A stretch of DNA of 33,110 nucleotides from Caldisericum sp. CG2_30_36_11 (GCA_001871575.1 MNXV01000070.1:1-33110), one strand, 5' to 3'; counted from the first letter of the stretch, positions 23,433-31,698 are shown. Notes: generated by a model not told the origin, from the letters alone. Made by a program: numbers and translations.

Positions 23433-24209
23433 TTATTTGTTCCTGTGAATTTGTAGAAGTGGCTGACTCTGGATGTGGTAATGGACTTCACGCCTCAGGG
23501 ATATTAATTCTGCACCGTTTCCAATGATTTCTTTTGCAAGGATGAGTTCTTCTATATTAAGAGATTTTGCAAAACCAAAGGACGGCTCCCTGACCACTGT
23601 ATTTATATGGACTTTATCAGCTCTTATTAATTCTAAAGCGTCATGCAGGCTTCTGTAATTACTCTCGTAATCGTTTACTCCTTTTACGAGCATAATTTCG
23701 ATCCAGAGTTCGTGTGTGAACATTTTTCTGAAATTAATAATTCCCTTTATTACGTCTTCGACCTTTATAGAATCTAGCGATTGATTTATCTTCTTATAAT
23801 AGTCGGTTCTTGCGGCGTTCAGGGTAAACTTAACTATATCAGCCTGTAGAAGGTCAATTTTTACATCGCCTCTTGATATAAGAGAAGAATTAGTAAGGAC
23901 AACCACTGGAATGTTGGTATGCTCTTTTATTTCGGCAATCATATACCCGATTTTTGAATTCAGTGTTGGCTCTCCGAAACCTGAAAATGTAATGTGGTCT
24001 AGATGCTTGTTATAAGTGCTAAGGAACTTCCTCAACTCTTTGAGTATTTCATCTGCACTGACGTATTCTTTTCTTTCGCCAGTAAGAGCCGTCGTCTTTG
24101 CAACATCGCAGTAAACACAATTAAAACTACATACTTTGGCAGGTACTGTCGATATACCAAGTGATACTCCAAGTCTCCGGGACCTCACCGGTCCGTAAAT
24201 ATATTTCAA
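23433..24209 (-). CDS. Radical SAM protein (COG0731-like)
   Basis: The 258-aa enzyme has the [4Fe-4S] motif CSFNCVYC (Cys 27, 31, 34), the SAM-binding GFGEPT loop and the subfamily start YGPVRSRRLGVSLG. This is the group related to wyosine-synthesis and pyruvate-formate-lyase-activating-type radical SAM proteins; the real substrate is unknown in most bacteria. The start is TTG, preceded by AGGAGA. It converges on the moa genes, and a link with them is not shown. Confidence 0.88.
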   Translation of the reverse strand: MKYIYGPVRSRRLGVSLGISTVPAKVCSFNCVYCDVAKTTALTGERKEYVSADEILKELRKFLSTYNKHLDHITFSGFGEPTLNSKIGYMIAEIKEHTNIPVVVLTNSSLISRGDVKIDLLQADIVKFTLNAARTDYYKKINQSLDSIKVEDVIKGIINFRKMFTHELWIEIMLVKGVNDYESNYRSLHDALELIRADKVHINTVVREPSFGFAKSLNIEELILAKEIIGNGAELISLRREVHYHIQSQPLLQIHRNK

Positions 24210-24335
24210 CTCGCTCTCCTATATTTGAAATAACGATACGAATTTTACACCATTTTGGTTTTGTGTCAATACCTTTTTGCAGTTTTTTTGGCACTTTTTT
24301 TCTTTTTTTAAAAAATTCTCAAAAGAGTTGATTTA

Positions 24336-24344
24336 TGCTATAAT
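24336..24344 (+). promoter_or_regulatory. Extended -10 promoter of MFS gene
   Basis: TATGCTATAAT contains the extended -10 form TGnTATAAT. Transcription should start near 24351, giving a 20-base leader with GAGGT before ATG 24373. No clear -35 box. The identical 11-mer occurs before marR. Confidence 0.6.
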
Positions 24345-24372
24345 ATTTTTGTATCGTTGAGGTAAATTTCAG

Positions 24373-25755
24373 ATGAAAAGCTTAAAATTTATTGGGAACG
24401 GGCTTTCTAAAGTGGTTGGAAACCTCGAAAGAAATGCTTCTGAGAAAAACAAGGCTATAGGAAAAACTTTGCAAAACAAGTCAAGATTATACTTTTCCTC
24501 GCTTTACTTCAGGAATTTTAGATTATTTTTCTTCGGGCAGGCGATTTCTCTTATAGGGACATGGATGCAAAATGTAGGCCAGGGGTGGCTTGTCTTAACC
24601 ACCACAAATTCTCCCTTCCTTCTTGGAGTTGTCGGAGCTGCTCAGTTTCTTCCAATGATGTTATTCTCTCTTTATGCAGGAGTAATTATCGACAGATTTT
24701 CAAAGCGTAAGATTTTACTTCTGACTCAGAGTGCACTTACAATTACAGCATTGGCATTTGCAATTCTCACCCAGCTTAAAATTATAACTTACTGGGAAAT
24801 ACTTCTTCTTGCCTTAACAATGGGCATTGCAAATACTTTTGACATGCCTGCAAGGCAGTCTTTTTATGTTGAACTGGTCGGGGAAAAAGCCCTTATAAAT
24901 GCAATATCCCTTAATTCCTCTATTTTTAATTTTGCAAGGATATTAGGTCCTGCCGTTGCAGGTATTCTTATAGGCAAACTTGGGTATGCAGCATGTTTTT
25001 ATATTAACGCAGCAAGCTTTTTGCCTGTTATATATGGAATATACCTCATAAAAATAGAGGAGAAACCCAGAAAAGCAAATCTCACGGAGCGTGTATTTGT
25101 AGATATCAAAGAGGGTTTGAAATATATAAAACACTCTCAGATAATTCTTATTTCTGTGGTTCTCCTTGCTATTGTTAATATATTTATGTTTAACTATAAT
25201 ATCTTTGTTCCATCTTTTGTGAAAGATGTTCTCAGGATGGGCGCGACAGGGTACGGGTTTGTTATGGCTATGATGGGTCTCGGTGCTCTTTTTGGCTCGC
25301 TTTTACTTGCGATGATGAGTCACAGGGGCATCAAACCGTGGTATGTGTTTTTTACGGCGATTGGTGTGAGTATTTCTTCGATTGTAATGGGCCCTCAAAG
25401 AAGCTTTTTATCCTTCAATATCTTTATGATTCTTCAGGGATTCTTTATGATTACTTATCTCAATTCCACAAATATTCTGATACAGGTTAATTCAGAAGAT
25501 AGCGTAAGGGGTAGAGTTATGAGCATATATACGTTTGTGCTTGGTGGACTCACGCCGTTTGGTGCATTGTATGCCGGTACCGTCTCGGAGAAACTGGGCG
25601 CAGGTGCCGGCTTCCTTATAAGTGGGTTAATTTCATCTGTCGCTGTCATTTTTATCTATACCCAATGGTACAGGAGGATTTCTCTTAAAAAACCTGTTGA
25701 AGTTGTGTCTGGAACAATCATTGAAGCCCCTCCGATGAATAAATTGATAAAATGA
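24373..25755 (+). CDS. MFS transporter (MFS_3 / EntS-like exporter)
   Basis: A 460-aa, twelve-helix major-facilitator protein. After a basic, probably cytoplasmic N-terminal stretch of about 45 residues, the first repeat opens with LFFFGQAISLIGTWMQNVGQGWLV, characteristic of the EntS/MFS_3 group. The motif-A loop GVIIDRFSKRKILL comes next, and the second half contains SVRGRVMSIYTFVLGGLTPFG. Substrates in this group include siderophores and drugs; none can be assigned here. Its stop overlaps the start of the first ChrA-type gene (ATGA), suggesting an operon. Confidence 0.87.
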   Translation: MKSLKFIGNGLSKVVGNLERNASEKNKAIGKTLQNKSRLYFSSLYFRNFRLFFFGQAISLIGTWMQNVGQGWLVLTTTNSPFLLGVVGAAQFLPMMLFSLYAGVIIDRFSKRKILLLTQSALTITALAFAILTQLKIITYWEILLLALTMGIANTFDMPARQSFYVELVGEKALINAISLNSSIFNFARILGPAVAGILIGKLGYAACFYINAASFLPVIYGIYLIKIEEKPRKANLTERVFVDIKEGLKYIKHSQIILISVVLLAIVNIFMFNYNIFVPSFVKDVLRMGATGYGFVMAMMGLGALFGSLLLAMMSHRGIKPWYVFFTAIGVSISSIVMGPQRSFLSFNIFMILQGFFMITYLNSTNILIQVNSEDSVRGRVMSIYTFVLGGLTPFGALYAGTVSEKLGAGAGFLISGLISSVAVIFIYTQWYRRISLKKPVEVVSGTIIEAPPMNKLIK

Positions 25756-26324
25756 CAGGTTCGAAATTCTCAAACTTAATTAAAGGACTCAAGTTATTTT
25801 CAATTTTCTTTTGCATAGGCTTATTCACCATTGGTGGTGGCTATGCAATGATCCCTGCCATGAGAAACATCATTGTTCAAAGGGAGAAATACCTTTCTGA
25901 AGATGAATTTCTTGAGATGTTTGCAATCTCCCAGATTACTCCTGGACCTATTGCTGTAAATATGGCAACGTTTATCGGATATATGCAGGGGGGAATTATT
26001 TGCTCAACTCTCGCGACCCTTGGAGTCGTGCTTCCATCTCTAATTATTATTACTCTCATATCAATATTTTTCCTTGATTTTACCAGGTTTACAGTTGTGC
26101 AAAAGTTATTTACTGGAATTCTTGCAGGAATTGCAGGTGAAATTGCTTATCTTACCTTTGACCTTGCTAAAAAAATTAAGATTAATCTTTTTACCGGAGG
26201 GATTTTCATTATTTCTCTTGCTGCTCTGTTTATCCTTAAAATTAACCCGATCTGTGTGATCATAATAGGTGGGGCTATTGGAATTATTGTTAAAGGGATG
26301 CTTCACAAAGATGATGGTCATTAA
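25752..26324 (+). CDS. ChrA-type chromate transporter, half-size subunit 1
   Basis: The 190-aa protein is one CHR domain: GLFTIGGGYAMIPAM near the start and ITPGPIAVNMATFIGY (about 58-73) are the family motifs, followed by three or four hydrophobic segments. It belongs to the short-chain CHR type, which works as a pair encoded by adjacent genes (as in Bacillus subtilis). Family members expel chromate; a different anion is possible. Starts within the MFS stop codon and overlaps the second half gene. Confidence 0.9.
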   Translation: MTGSKFSNLIKGLKLFSIFFCIGLFTIGGGYAMIPAMRNIIVQREKYLSEDEFLEMFAISQITPGPIAVNMATFIGYMQGGIICSTLATLGVVLPSLIIITLISIFFLDFTRFTVVQKLFTGILAGIAGEIAYLTFDLAKKIKINLFTGGIFIISLAALFILKINPICVIIIGGAIGIIVKGMLHKDDGH

Positions 26325-26832
26325 GCTGTTCTTGGAATTCTTTAAAATCGGTGCCTTTACGTTTGGAGGAGGCCAGGCAATGCTTCCCATAATGCAAAGA
26401 GAACTTGTAATAAATTTAAATTGGATTTCAATGCAGAATTTCCTCCATTTTGTTTCAATTGCAGAAGTTACTCCTGGACCTATTGCTATTAATATGGCAA
26501 CTTTTATAGGATATGAGACGCAAGGTATAACTGGTGCGATTTTCTCTACCGCAGGAGTTGTTGCTCCATCTTTTATTATAATCCTCCTTATTGCGATGGC
26601 TGCAACTAAATTCCGTGAGAATCGAGTTTATCAGGCATTTATGAGTGGCGTGCGCCCGGTACTCCCCGCACTTCTCGTAAATGCAGTGTACCTTATAGTT
26701 GCAGAAGGTTTCAAAGGAATAGCTCCCTTTGTATTGGCTGCTGTCACCTTTTTTGTCTTCGCAAGATGGAGAAAAATTAACCCGGTTTTCCTTCTTATCA
26801 TTGCGGGTATAGCAGGCATTTTGTTTCTGTAA
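26311..26832 (+). CDS. ChrA-type chromate transporter, half-size subunit 2
   Basis: Second CHR-domain half, about 173 aa from ATG 26311 (ATG 26314 also possible). The tracked GTG 26269 is rejected because it would add 14 residues out of family. Motifs: IGAFTFGGGQAMLPIM and VTPGPIAINMATFIGY. It overlaps subunit 1 by 14 bases. The two halves are clearly homologous and presumably form a heteromer of opposite topology. Confidence 0.9.
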   Translation: MMVIKLFLEFFKIGAFTFGGGQAMLPIMQRELVINLNWISMQNFLHFVSIAEVTPGPIAINMATFIGYETQGITGAIFSTAGVVAPSFIIILLIAMAATKFRENRVYQAFMSGVRPVLPALLVNAVYLIVAEGFKGIAPFVLAAVTFFVFARWRKINPVFLLIIAGIAGILFL

Positions 26833-26885
26833 TTTTTATTGCAAAGTGCCAGGTACCCGGGAATATTTTTTGTTGGGTTTTTAAT

Positions 26886-28220
26886 TTAATCAGTTATGAA
26901 ATCTTCTTCGTCTATTTCTTCTTCGTAGCTTTCTTCTTCGACTCTCATAATAACAGGGAAAAGAAAAGATAACAGAGAGATGATTACTATCATACCTCCA
27001 GCTAAAAAGCTGAGCAGCGAAATTGCACCACCGTTCCCATCTCCGAAAATTGAAATAAGATTTATAGATTTGTTAAGAACAATTACTGAAGAGTTATTGA
27101 AAATGGGTGTTAAAAAATTATCAACGAGCGGGCCGCTCGTTGCCATTGGTAGAATACTAACACATTGGGCGATAACTCTTCTTGCCGAAAAAACCCTTCC
27201 CTGAAGATCTGGTGGAACTTTTGACTGCCATATTGCCTGATTTGAGGAATTGGTGATTACTCCGAAGACTCCGATTATAGAACAAGCCACGATATAAGAG
27301 ACAAGAGTTTTTGATAGTCCAAGAATGATGGCTCCTGTCCCAACCAGCATTATTCCAAAGATAAGGCTGAATATTTTTCTTTTTGTTCCCCCCCAGGCTG
27401 TCATTAACAATCCGCCGACAATACCTCCTATACCGAAAGCTGATTCAACCGTTCCAAGAAATACCGTGTTGTTGTTTGTTTTTGCAAGTATCATTGGAGC
27501 AATAAGGGTAGTATAAAAACCCGCAAAAAGATTTACGAACAGAAAAAGTAAAAGTAAATAGAACAATGGTCTTCTCTTGAATATATAAGGAAAACCAAAA
27601 ATAGCATCTTTAAACAGATTTACTTTTTCCTCAACCTCTTTCCTGATATCAGGAATAACGACCCATAAAACTGCTCCGATTGCAAATACAAAAGTGATGA
27701 TATCTATTGTCATAATTCCGCTGAGTTTAATTATTGGAAGCAGCGCTCCTGCAACGATTGGTGCTATAACCATTGGGGCAGTCTCTGTAAGTGAAAACAG
27801 GCCATTCGCTCTCCCGTACTCCTCTTTTTTTAGCATGATGCTTATTGTTACAGAGTAAGCTGGCCACTGGAATGCATTAAAGGCACCGGAAATAAAAGAA
27901 GCAATATAAATAAACCAGAGCGTAAGGTTGTTAGTCTTATACAGGATTAAAGTTATAATTGTTATTATACCTGCTGCTAAGTCCGGGAGAATTAGCGATC
28001 TCTTTTTTGGCCATCTGTCAATTAGTGCACCAGCGATGGGAATGAAAATTATGTTTGGAATGAAGAAAAGTGTTGCGACTATGCTGAATGGAGTTGCATT
28101 TCCTGTTGTCTGCCATATCCAGATTCCTATACCGAATTGTGTCATGCTGGATCCAACCAGTGAGATGATCTGTCCAATAGACATTATTGAGAAGCCTTTA
28201 AACCCTGCAGGTCTTTTCAC
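26886..28220 (-). CDS. MFS transporter (MFS_3 family)
   Basis: A 444-aa, roughly twelve-helix exporter. FSIMSIGQIISLVGSSMTQFG opens the first repeat and IDRWPKKRSLILPDL is the motif-A loop. PPDLQGRVFSARRVIAQ in the second half is the macrolide-efflux/MFS_3 pattern. A hydrophilic segment of about 25 residues interrupts the later helices, and the C-terminus is strongly acidic (EEESYEEEIDEEDF). Start GTG is preceded by AAGGAG. Convergent with the ChrA pair; distinct from the MFS gene at 24373, not a recent copy. Confidence 0.87.
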   Translation of the reverse strand: MKRPAGFKGFSIMSIGQIISLVGSSMTQFGIGIWIWQTTGNATPFSIVATLFFIPNIIFIPIAGALIDRWPKKRSLILPDLAAGIITIITLILYKTNNLTLWFIYIASFISGAFNAFQWPAYSVTISIMLKKEEYGRANGLFSLTETAPMVIAPIVAGALLPIIKLSGIMTIDIITFVFAIGAVLWVVIPDIRKEVEEKVNLFKDAIFGFPYIFKRRPLFYLLLLFLFVNLFAGFYTTLIAPMILAKTNNNTVFLGTVESAFGIGGIVGGLLMTAWGGTKRKIFSLIFGIMLVGTGAIILGLSKTLVSYIVACSIIGVFGVITNSSNQAIWQSKVPPDLQGRVFSARRVIAQCVSILPMATSGPLVDNFLTPIFNNSSVIVLNKSINLISIFGDGNGGAISLLSFLAGGMIVIISLLSFLFPVIMRVEEESYEEEIDEEDFITD

Positions 28221-28275
28221 TTTCTCTCCTTTTTAGAAACCACACAATAATGTTTTAATAAAACTTATTTATTTT

Positions 28276-28292
28276 CCTTAATTTTATTAAGG
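28276..28292. repeat. Short inverted repeat upstream of MFS gene
   Basis: CCTTAA and TTAAGG with a 5-base loop lie 56 bases upstream of the minus-strand MFS start. No T-run follows, so it is a possible operator or leader hairpin rather than a terminator. The surrounding 281-base gap holds nothing else firm. Confidence 0.3.
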
Positions 28293-28501
28293 TAACTATC
28301 CCATTTTAGTAATTTCAAAGTTTATGTCAAGTTTCAATTGTCTTAATTTACTGCAGTTCTGGTGCAATAAAAGTCATATTTTTACTGTCCTATTTGTGAG
28401 ACGATACCATTTTATAAGGAGGCTTTTTCCTTTGATCTTGTTTATTGCAAAATCTCTTTTTTTCTCTACTTACTTCATATCGTCCTCTGAAAACTTTTGA
28501 C

Positions 28502-29575
28502 CTATTCATATCCTGTTAATTCTACATAGGCAGTACCATTTAGAGATTTCTTTTTAAATAGAACCTTGCCTTCCTGTGCATAATTTTCAGTAATTTCACC
28601 TTTAACATGACAAATCCCTTCCCAGTAAGAGTGTGTTATAAATGATGAAATATGCTGATCTTTAATCAAAGGCAAAACATTAAATTTCATTAATAGATTG
28701 CTGTTTTTACTACCAAATATCTCTATCCTCCAATTCAATGGATATTCTACGCTGTCTTTTGTTTTGAAAGTTTCCTTTGAAGTAATTCTGATATTTTTAA
28801 GTTGAATATTTTTCGAATTTTTGTAGAGGTTTCCAGTCGTCGTCTGTCCATCTTTTCTTCTGAAGTTAAAAATCATTATATAAAGGTCGTCTTCATCAAA
28901 ACGGAGAGAAAACCAGTCCCATTGCAAATTTTTAATATGGAAGTTCCCCCACTGATGGTCGTGCCAGGTGGAACCTGAAACAGGCAAAGTCTCGCCTTTA
29001 AATGTTATGTTTCCGATTGTTTTTAAATTTGGGAATGAAAAATAGTGAGAGGAATCATAAGGCTCATTTTTCATAGCGATAATTCCACTTTTCCCTTGCT
29101 TCATCAGGTCTTGAATTTTAAGATCAAGCTCAATTTTTAAGCCTTGTTGATCGGTTTTAATCCTAAAGCTATTTGATATCGCATCAAACTCTACACGATT
29201 TCCTAATGCAGATATAATCATTTTCTTGCTTTTTCTAAACAAAGACAAAGGATCAAAAGGCAAAACCAGCTCCTTATTATAAAAGGTTCCTTTTTCGACA
29301 TCTGTTATTGATGCGTGAAGGATTCTACTTTCAAATATAGTTCTAGTTATGAAAAACGTTACTTCAAAACCAATTAGTTGCTTTCGTAAAGGAGATTGCA
29401 ACACTCCGGTAAAATACCACCATTCTACATTTGAAGTTCCGTGTAAAAAATGATCGAGGTTGCTAAATTTAACAGAAGAAAGGCGAATGCTTGACTTTCC
29501 TTCTGTACTAATCTCGTAGATTAGATTAGGGACAAATCGTAAAAAGTTCTTTATAAACTCTTTTATTCCATTCAT
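28502..29575 (-). CDS. CrtC/AttH-like lipocalin-fold protein
   Basis: The 357-aa protein shows the paired motifs of the CrtC/AttH family: SNVEWWYFTGVL (about 49-60) in the first lipocalin-like domain and GSTWHDHQWGNF with LQWDWFSLRF in the second half. Family members include carotenoid 1,2-hydratase (CrtC) and AttH-like proteins of unknown role. No carotenoid genes are seen here, so hydratase activity should not be assumed. No signal peptide is evident; the N-terminus is amphipathic and may touch the membrane. The start has only a weak ribosome site. Confidence 0.8.
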   Translation of the reverse strand: MNGIKEFIKNFLRFVPNLIYEISTEGKSSIRLSSVKFSNLDHFLHGTSNVEWWYFTGVLQSPLRKQLIGFEVTFFITRTIFESRILHASITDVEKGTFYNKELVLPFDPLSLFRKSKKMIISALGNRVEFDAISNSFRIKTDQQGLKIELDLKIQDLMKQGKSGIIAMKNEPYDSSHYFSFPNLKTIGNITFKGETLPVSGSTWHDHQWGNFHIKNLQWDWFSLRFDEDDLYIMIFNFRRKDGQTTTGNLYKNSKNIQLKNIRITSKETFKTKDSVEYPLNWRIEIFGSKNSNLLMKFNVLPLIKDQHISSFITHSYWEGICHVKGEITENYAQEGKVLFKKKSLNGTAYVELTGYE

Positions 29576-29754
29576 ACATGCTTTCAGAATCCCCTATCTT
29601 CTATTCTCATATTTCAATTGTACCGAGATAAAAAATTTCTCAAAAGCCAGCTTTGCTAAAAATTTTATTAATCTTTTTCTCCCCCCTCTGCATATTTATA
29701 TGTAAGTGGTGGAGCTGCGCAGAGAAGGAATTCCTCTCCATCATCAAAAACTTG

Positions 29755-29773
29755 TCCTGAACTTATTTCAGGA
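29755..29773 (+). promoter_or_regulatory. Hairpin upstream of the 66-aa gene
   Basis: TCCTGAA and TTCAGGA (7 bp, loop CTTAT) lie 21 bases before the ATG at 29795. A less perfect palindrome around AGGAATTCCT (29725-29734) lies just upstream. They could be parts of a structured leader. No known riboswitch is recognised. Confidence 0.35.
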
Positions 29774-29794
29774 AAATATTATGGGGGTGTAATA

Positions 29795-29995
29795 ATGACA
29801 GTATTACAGAATCCAGGAAGACTTAACATGGTTTTCACTCTTTCTGACAGTTCAATAAGAAGGGAACGCATTGGAAATGTTATACCTACGGCTCTTGACC
29901 AGGATTTGTATGACATTACGGTTGCTATTGCTAACCTGTTAAATGACGTTCTATTCGACATAAGGCTTGCCACAAGCAAGACCTATGCTGCATAA
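29795..29995 (+). CDS. Small protein resembling DUF1659
   Basis: The 66-aa product (LNMVFTLSDSS... then TALDQDLYDITVAIANLL) has the length and pattern of DUF1659: a beta hairpin then an 'ATxxxLYxVAxAIAxLL' helix. Function is unknown for the family. A GGGGGTG site precedes the ATG. In Firmicutes such genes are usually followed by a DUF2922 gene, and a short piece that looks like one follows here after 78 bases. Recognition is from memory of the pattern only. Confidence 0.6.
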   Translation: MTVLQNPGRLNMVFTLSDSSIRRERIGNVIPTALDQDLYDITVAIANLLNDVLFDIRLATSKTYAA

Positions 29996-30073
29996 TTCGC
30001 AAAGACGACGAATACAAAGGAGTAAACCTGCTGAAGAAGAGCACGGGTTAGAAGGGAGTAAAGGAGGTGAATT

Positions 30074-30121
30074 ATGGCTGATACAAGTTCTCAGGTTTTA
30101 AGGCTAGTATTTGGTACATAG
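30074..30121 (+). pseudogene. 15-codon ORF, likely start of a truncated DUF2922 gene
   Basis: A perfect AAAGGAGGTGA site introduces MADTSSQVLRLVFGT and then TAG. This matches the N-terminus of DUF2922 proteins (about 70 aa), but the frame stops after the first beta strand and no continuation is found in the other frames. A hairpin follows the stop directly. Either the gene has been cut short or a tiny peptide is made. Confidence 0.45.
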
Positions 30122-30122
30122 A

Positions 30123-30137
30123 AGAGGCGAAGCCTCT
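30123..30137 (+). terminator. Candidate terminator after the short ORF
   Basis: AGAGGC-GAA-GCCTCT is a compact GC-rich hairpin two bases after the stop codon. The T-rich stretch comes only about ten bases later (AATTTCATTTTT), so termination efficiency is doubtful. Confidence 0.4.
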
Positions 30138-30328
30138 GTCGGAATTTCATTTTTAAATAACTGAGATTTCTCATCTCTTTCTATTATTAAGTCATATTGA
30201 TATTTCTTACATTTGAGATACTTTTTATTGTCAGTTTATGTATTTTGTTGTTCTTTAAATTTCTTCCTGACTTTTCTACAGTCTTAATCTTGAGTTACTT
30301 ACGTTAAACCATGTAGTATTCGAATGCC

Positions 30329-30862
30329 TCAGGATGTTTCAGATATTTTTTTGCTCTTTACTTCAAAAAAATTGCCACACAGAACTAAACTGAAAACAAC
30401 TGAAACAGTTAAATTTGAAATTAACTGATTTTTTAAGAATGGCAGAGCTCCTGCATAACAGAGTATTAAACCTGCTAAAGTTTTTGGATACATTTGCCAT
30501 GGCTCGAATAACCAAAATAGAAAATTTGAAACTATAAAGAAAACTGCAACCGAATATAGGGTCCTTAAAAATAATTTTTTTCTGTTAAACCAATTAATCG
30601 ATAGAACTATAATTCCATAAGTAATAAATGGGATTAGGTTAACCCAATTCAACTTTGGAACACCAAATGCCAGAATCATAACTAGTATGACTAAGAAATA
30701 TAAGTTGGCTTTTTTGTAATATATTTCTCGATTTAAAACTGTACAGATATACACAAACATAAAAGTTATAATCTCAAAATTCGGTAATACTTTGAAGTAT
30801 CTTAACAAAAGCGCAATCAGTAGCCCGGCTTCTAATAAAACTATTGTTTTAGTTCTAGACAT
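30329..30862 (-). CDS. DUF6580-like integral membrane protein
   Basis: The 177-aa protein has about five hydrophobic segments. The C-terminal part carries FLFWLFEPWQMYPKTLAGLI, CYAGALPFLKNQL and a final helix, in the pattern YPxTxxGLxxCYxAGLPFxxN of DUF6580 proteins, whose role is unknown; some resemble substrate-binding subunits of ECF transporters. AAGGAGGT precedes the ATG. It is monocistronic and divergent from marR. Family call rests on remembered motifs. Confidence 0.6.
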   Translation of the reverse strand: MSRTKTIVLLEAGLLIALLLRYFKVLPNFEIITFMFVYICTVLNREIYYKKANLYFLVILVMILAFGVPKLNWVNLIPFITYGIIVLSINWFNRKKLFLRTLYSVAVFFIVSNFLFWLFEPWQMYPKTLAGLILCYAGALPFLKNQLISNLTVSVVFSLVLCGNFFEVKSKKISETS

Positions 30863-30998
30863 TTTATCTTTGTAACCTCCTTAATTCTTTTCGTCTACTC
30901 GAAGTTAATGTGTCTTATTTTCGGTGCTTTTTACCATTTATAATATACTCATTTTAAATCAAAAGTGAAATTAAATCTTAAAACACACAAAGTGGTAT

Positions 30999-31030
30999 GT
31001 AAAAACTTAAAATTTGCAAAAAGTTTTTAC
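30999..31030. repeat. Perfect 10-bp inverted repeat
   Basis: GTAAAAACTT and AAGTTTTTAC are separated by 12 bases (AAAATTTGCAAA). No T-run follows on either strand and no gene ends nearby, so a regulator site or structured leader is more likely than a terminator. Confidence 0.5.
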
Positions 31031-31092
31031 TAAGCGCATTATATTGAAAATTATGTGTAGCAAATGAAGATTAATTCAGTTGTGGAAGCGCC

Positions 31093-31108
31093 AAATTGTT
31101 GACAATTT
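31093..31108. promoter_or_regulatory. Candidate MarR operator
   Basis: AAATTGT-TG-ACAATTT is a perfect palindrome with 7-base arms, of the size and AT-rich look of MarR-family operators. A similar half, GTTGACAAATTT, recurs 39 bases downstream. It is about 140 bases upstream of the marR start, which is rather far, so an additional promoter here (TTGACA at 31099) may be what it controls. Confidence 0.4.
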
Positions 31109-31196
31109 TCCTTTTTTAGGAGCGATACTACTTAAAGTTGACAAATTTCGAGGAGTTAAGTGAAGCTTCTCTTTTATTTTTTTGTTAGTCTTTTAC

Positions 31197-31225
31197 TTGC
31201 ATATACAACTAATTTATGCTATAAT
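31197..31225 (+). promoter_or_regulatory. marR-MATE operon promoter
   Basis: TTGCAT (31197-31202), 17-base spacer and TATAAT (31220-31225) preceded by TG one base away (extended -10). Transcription from about 31232 rules out the tracked TTG start at 31225. Confidence 0.7.
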
Positions 31226-31245
31226 TGCCCGAAGGTGTTATGGAA

Positions 31246-31698
31246 ATGGATAAAAATACTTTTTGGAATTATTTTACCTATATATCGAGGTATACGAAGA
31301 GTTACACGGCTTGTAAGCTCAGGGAGTTTGGCATTGGCAGTGGCCAGTCGAATATTTTGAGGTTTTTAATCCATGCAGGAGATGGGATAAGTCATGAAGA
31401 AATATGCGACAAGCTTGAGCTTAACATGACCACTGTTTCAAGGGCATTGCAAAAATTGAAGGAGAACGGGTACATAGAAGAAGTTAAGGGTGAAAAGGAT
31501 AACAGAATAAAAAAGATATATCTTACAGAAAAGGCGAAAAAATTGGGACAGTTTATTGAAAGCACAAAAAATGATTTAGTAGGTATTCTTTTTATTGGAG
31601 TTGGCGATAGCGAACTGGAAACTTTCATAAATATCCTTAAAAAGATTTACCAAAATGTAAAAAAAGAAGAAAATAGAAAGGAAAAAATTCATGGATAA
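31246..31698 (+). CDS. MarR-family transcriptional regulator
   Basis: About 150 aa with a winged-helix domain in the middle (ISHEEICDKLELNMTTVSRALQKLKENGYIEEVKGEKDNRIKKIYLTEKA), flanked by dimerisation helices; DNR.KKIYLT is the wing of MarR proteins. These usually repress an adjacent efflux gene and release DNA on binding a small ligand. I chose ATG 31246 because AAGGTG lies eight bases upstream and the promoter excludes 31225; ATG 31240 is possible. Its end overlaps the MATE gene by eight bases. Confidence 0.92.
   Translation: MDKNTFWNYFTYISRYTKSYTACKLREFGIGSGQSNILRFLIHAGDGISHEEICDKLELNMTTVSRALQKLKENGYIEEVKGEKDNRIKKIYLTEKAKKLGQFIESTKNDLVGILFIGVGDSELETFINILKKIYQNVKKEENRKEKIHG

Larger units (their letters stand above)
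30863..31245. other. 383-base intergenic region between divergent genes
   Basis: This gap holds the AAGGAGGT of the minus-strand gene (around 30880), AT-rich possible promoter sequence for it near 30940-30960, a 10-bp perfect inverted repeat (30999-31030), a MarR-style palindrome (31093-31108), a further TTGACA (31138-31143) and the marR promoter (31197-31225). No convincing gene is seen. Confidence 0.6.

Noticed and set aside
26845-26862. Terminator around CCAGGTACCCGG between ChrA and MFS genes
   Set aside because: The palindrome leaves no loop and contains a mismatch; not a convincing hairpin.
28432-28500. 22-codon TTG frame after AAGGAGG
   Set aside because: Spacing is long, there is no similarity to anything known, and it runs into the 3' end of a convergent gene.
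29779-29979. Minus-strand 66-aa frame opposite the DUF1659-like gene
   Set aside because: Shadow of the plus-strand gene, which has a ribosome site and a family-like pattern.
31225-31245. Upstream TTG start for marR
   Set aside because: It lies inside the -10 box of the marR promoter, so it would not be in that transcript.
31160-31360. GTG-started 66-aa frame with AGGAG and a signal-like start
   Set aside because: It spans the marR promoter and overlaps the well-supported marR gene in another frame.
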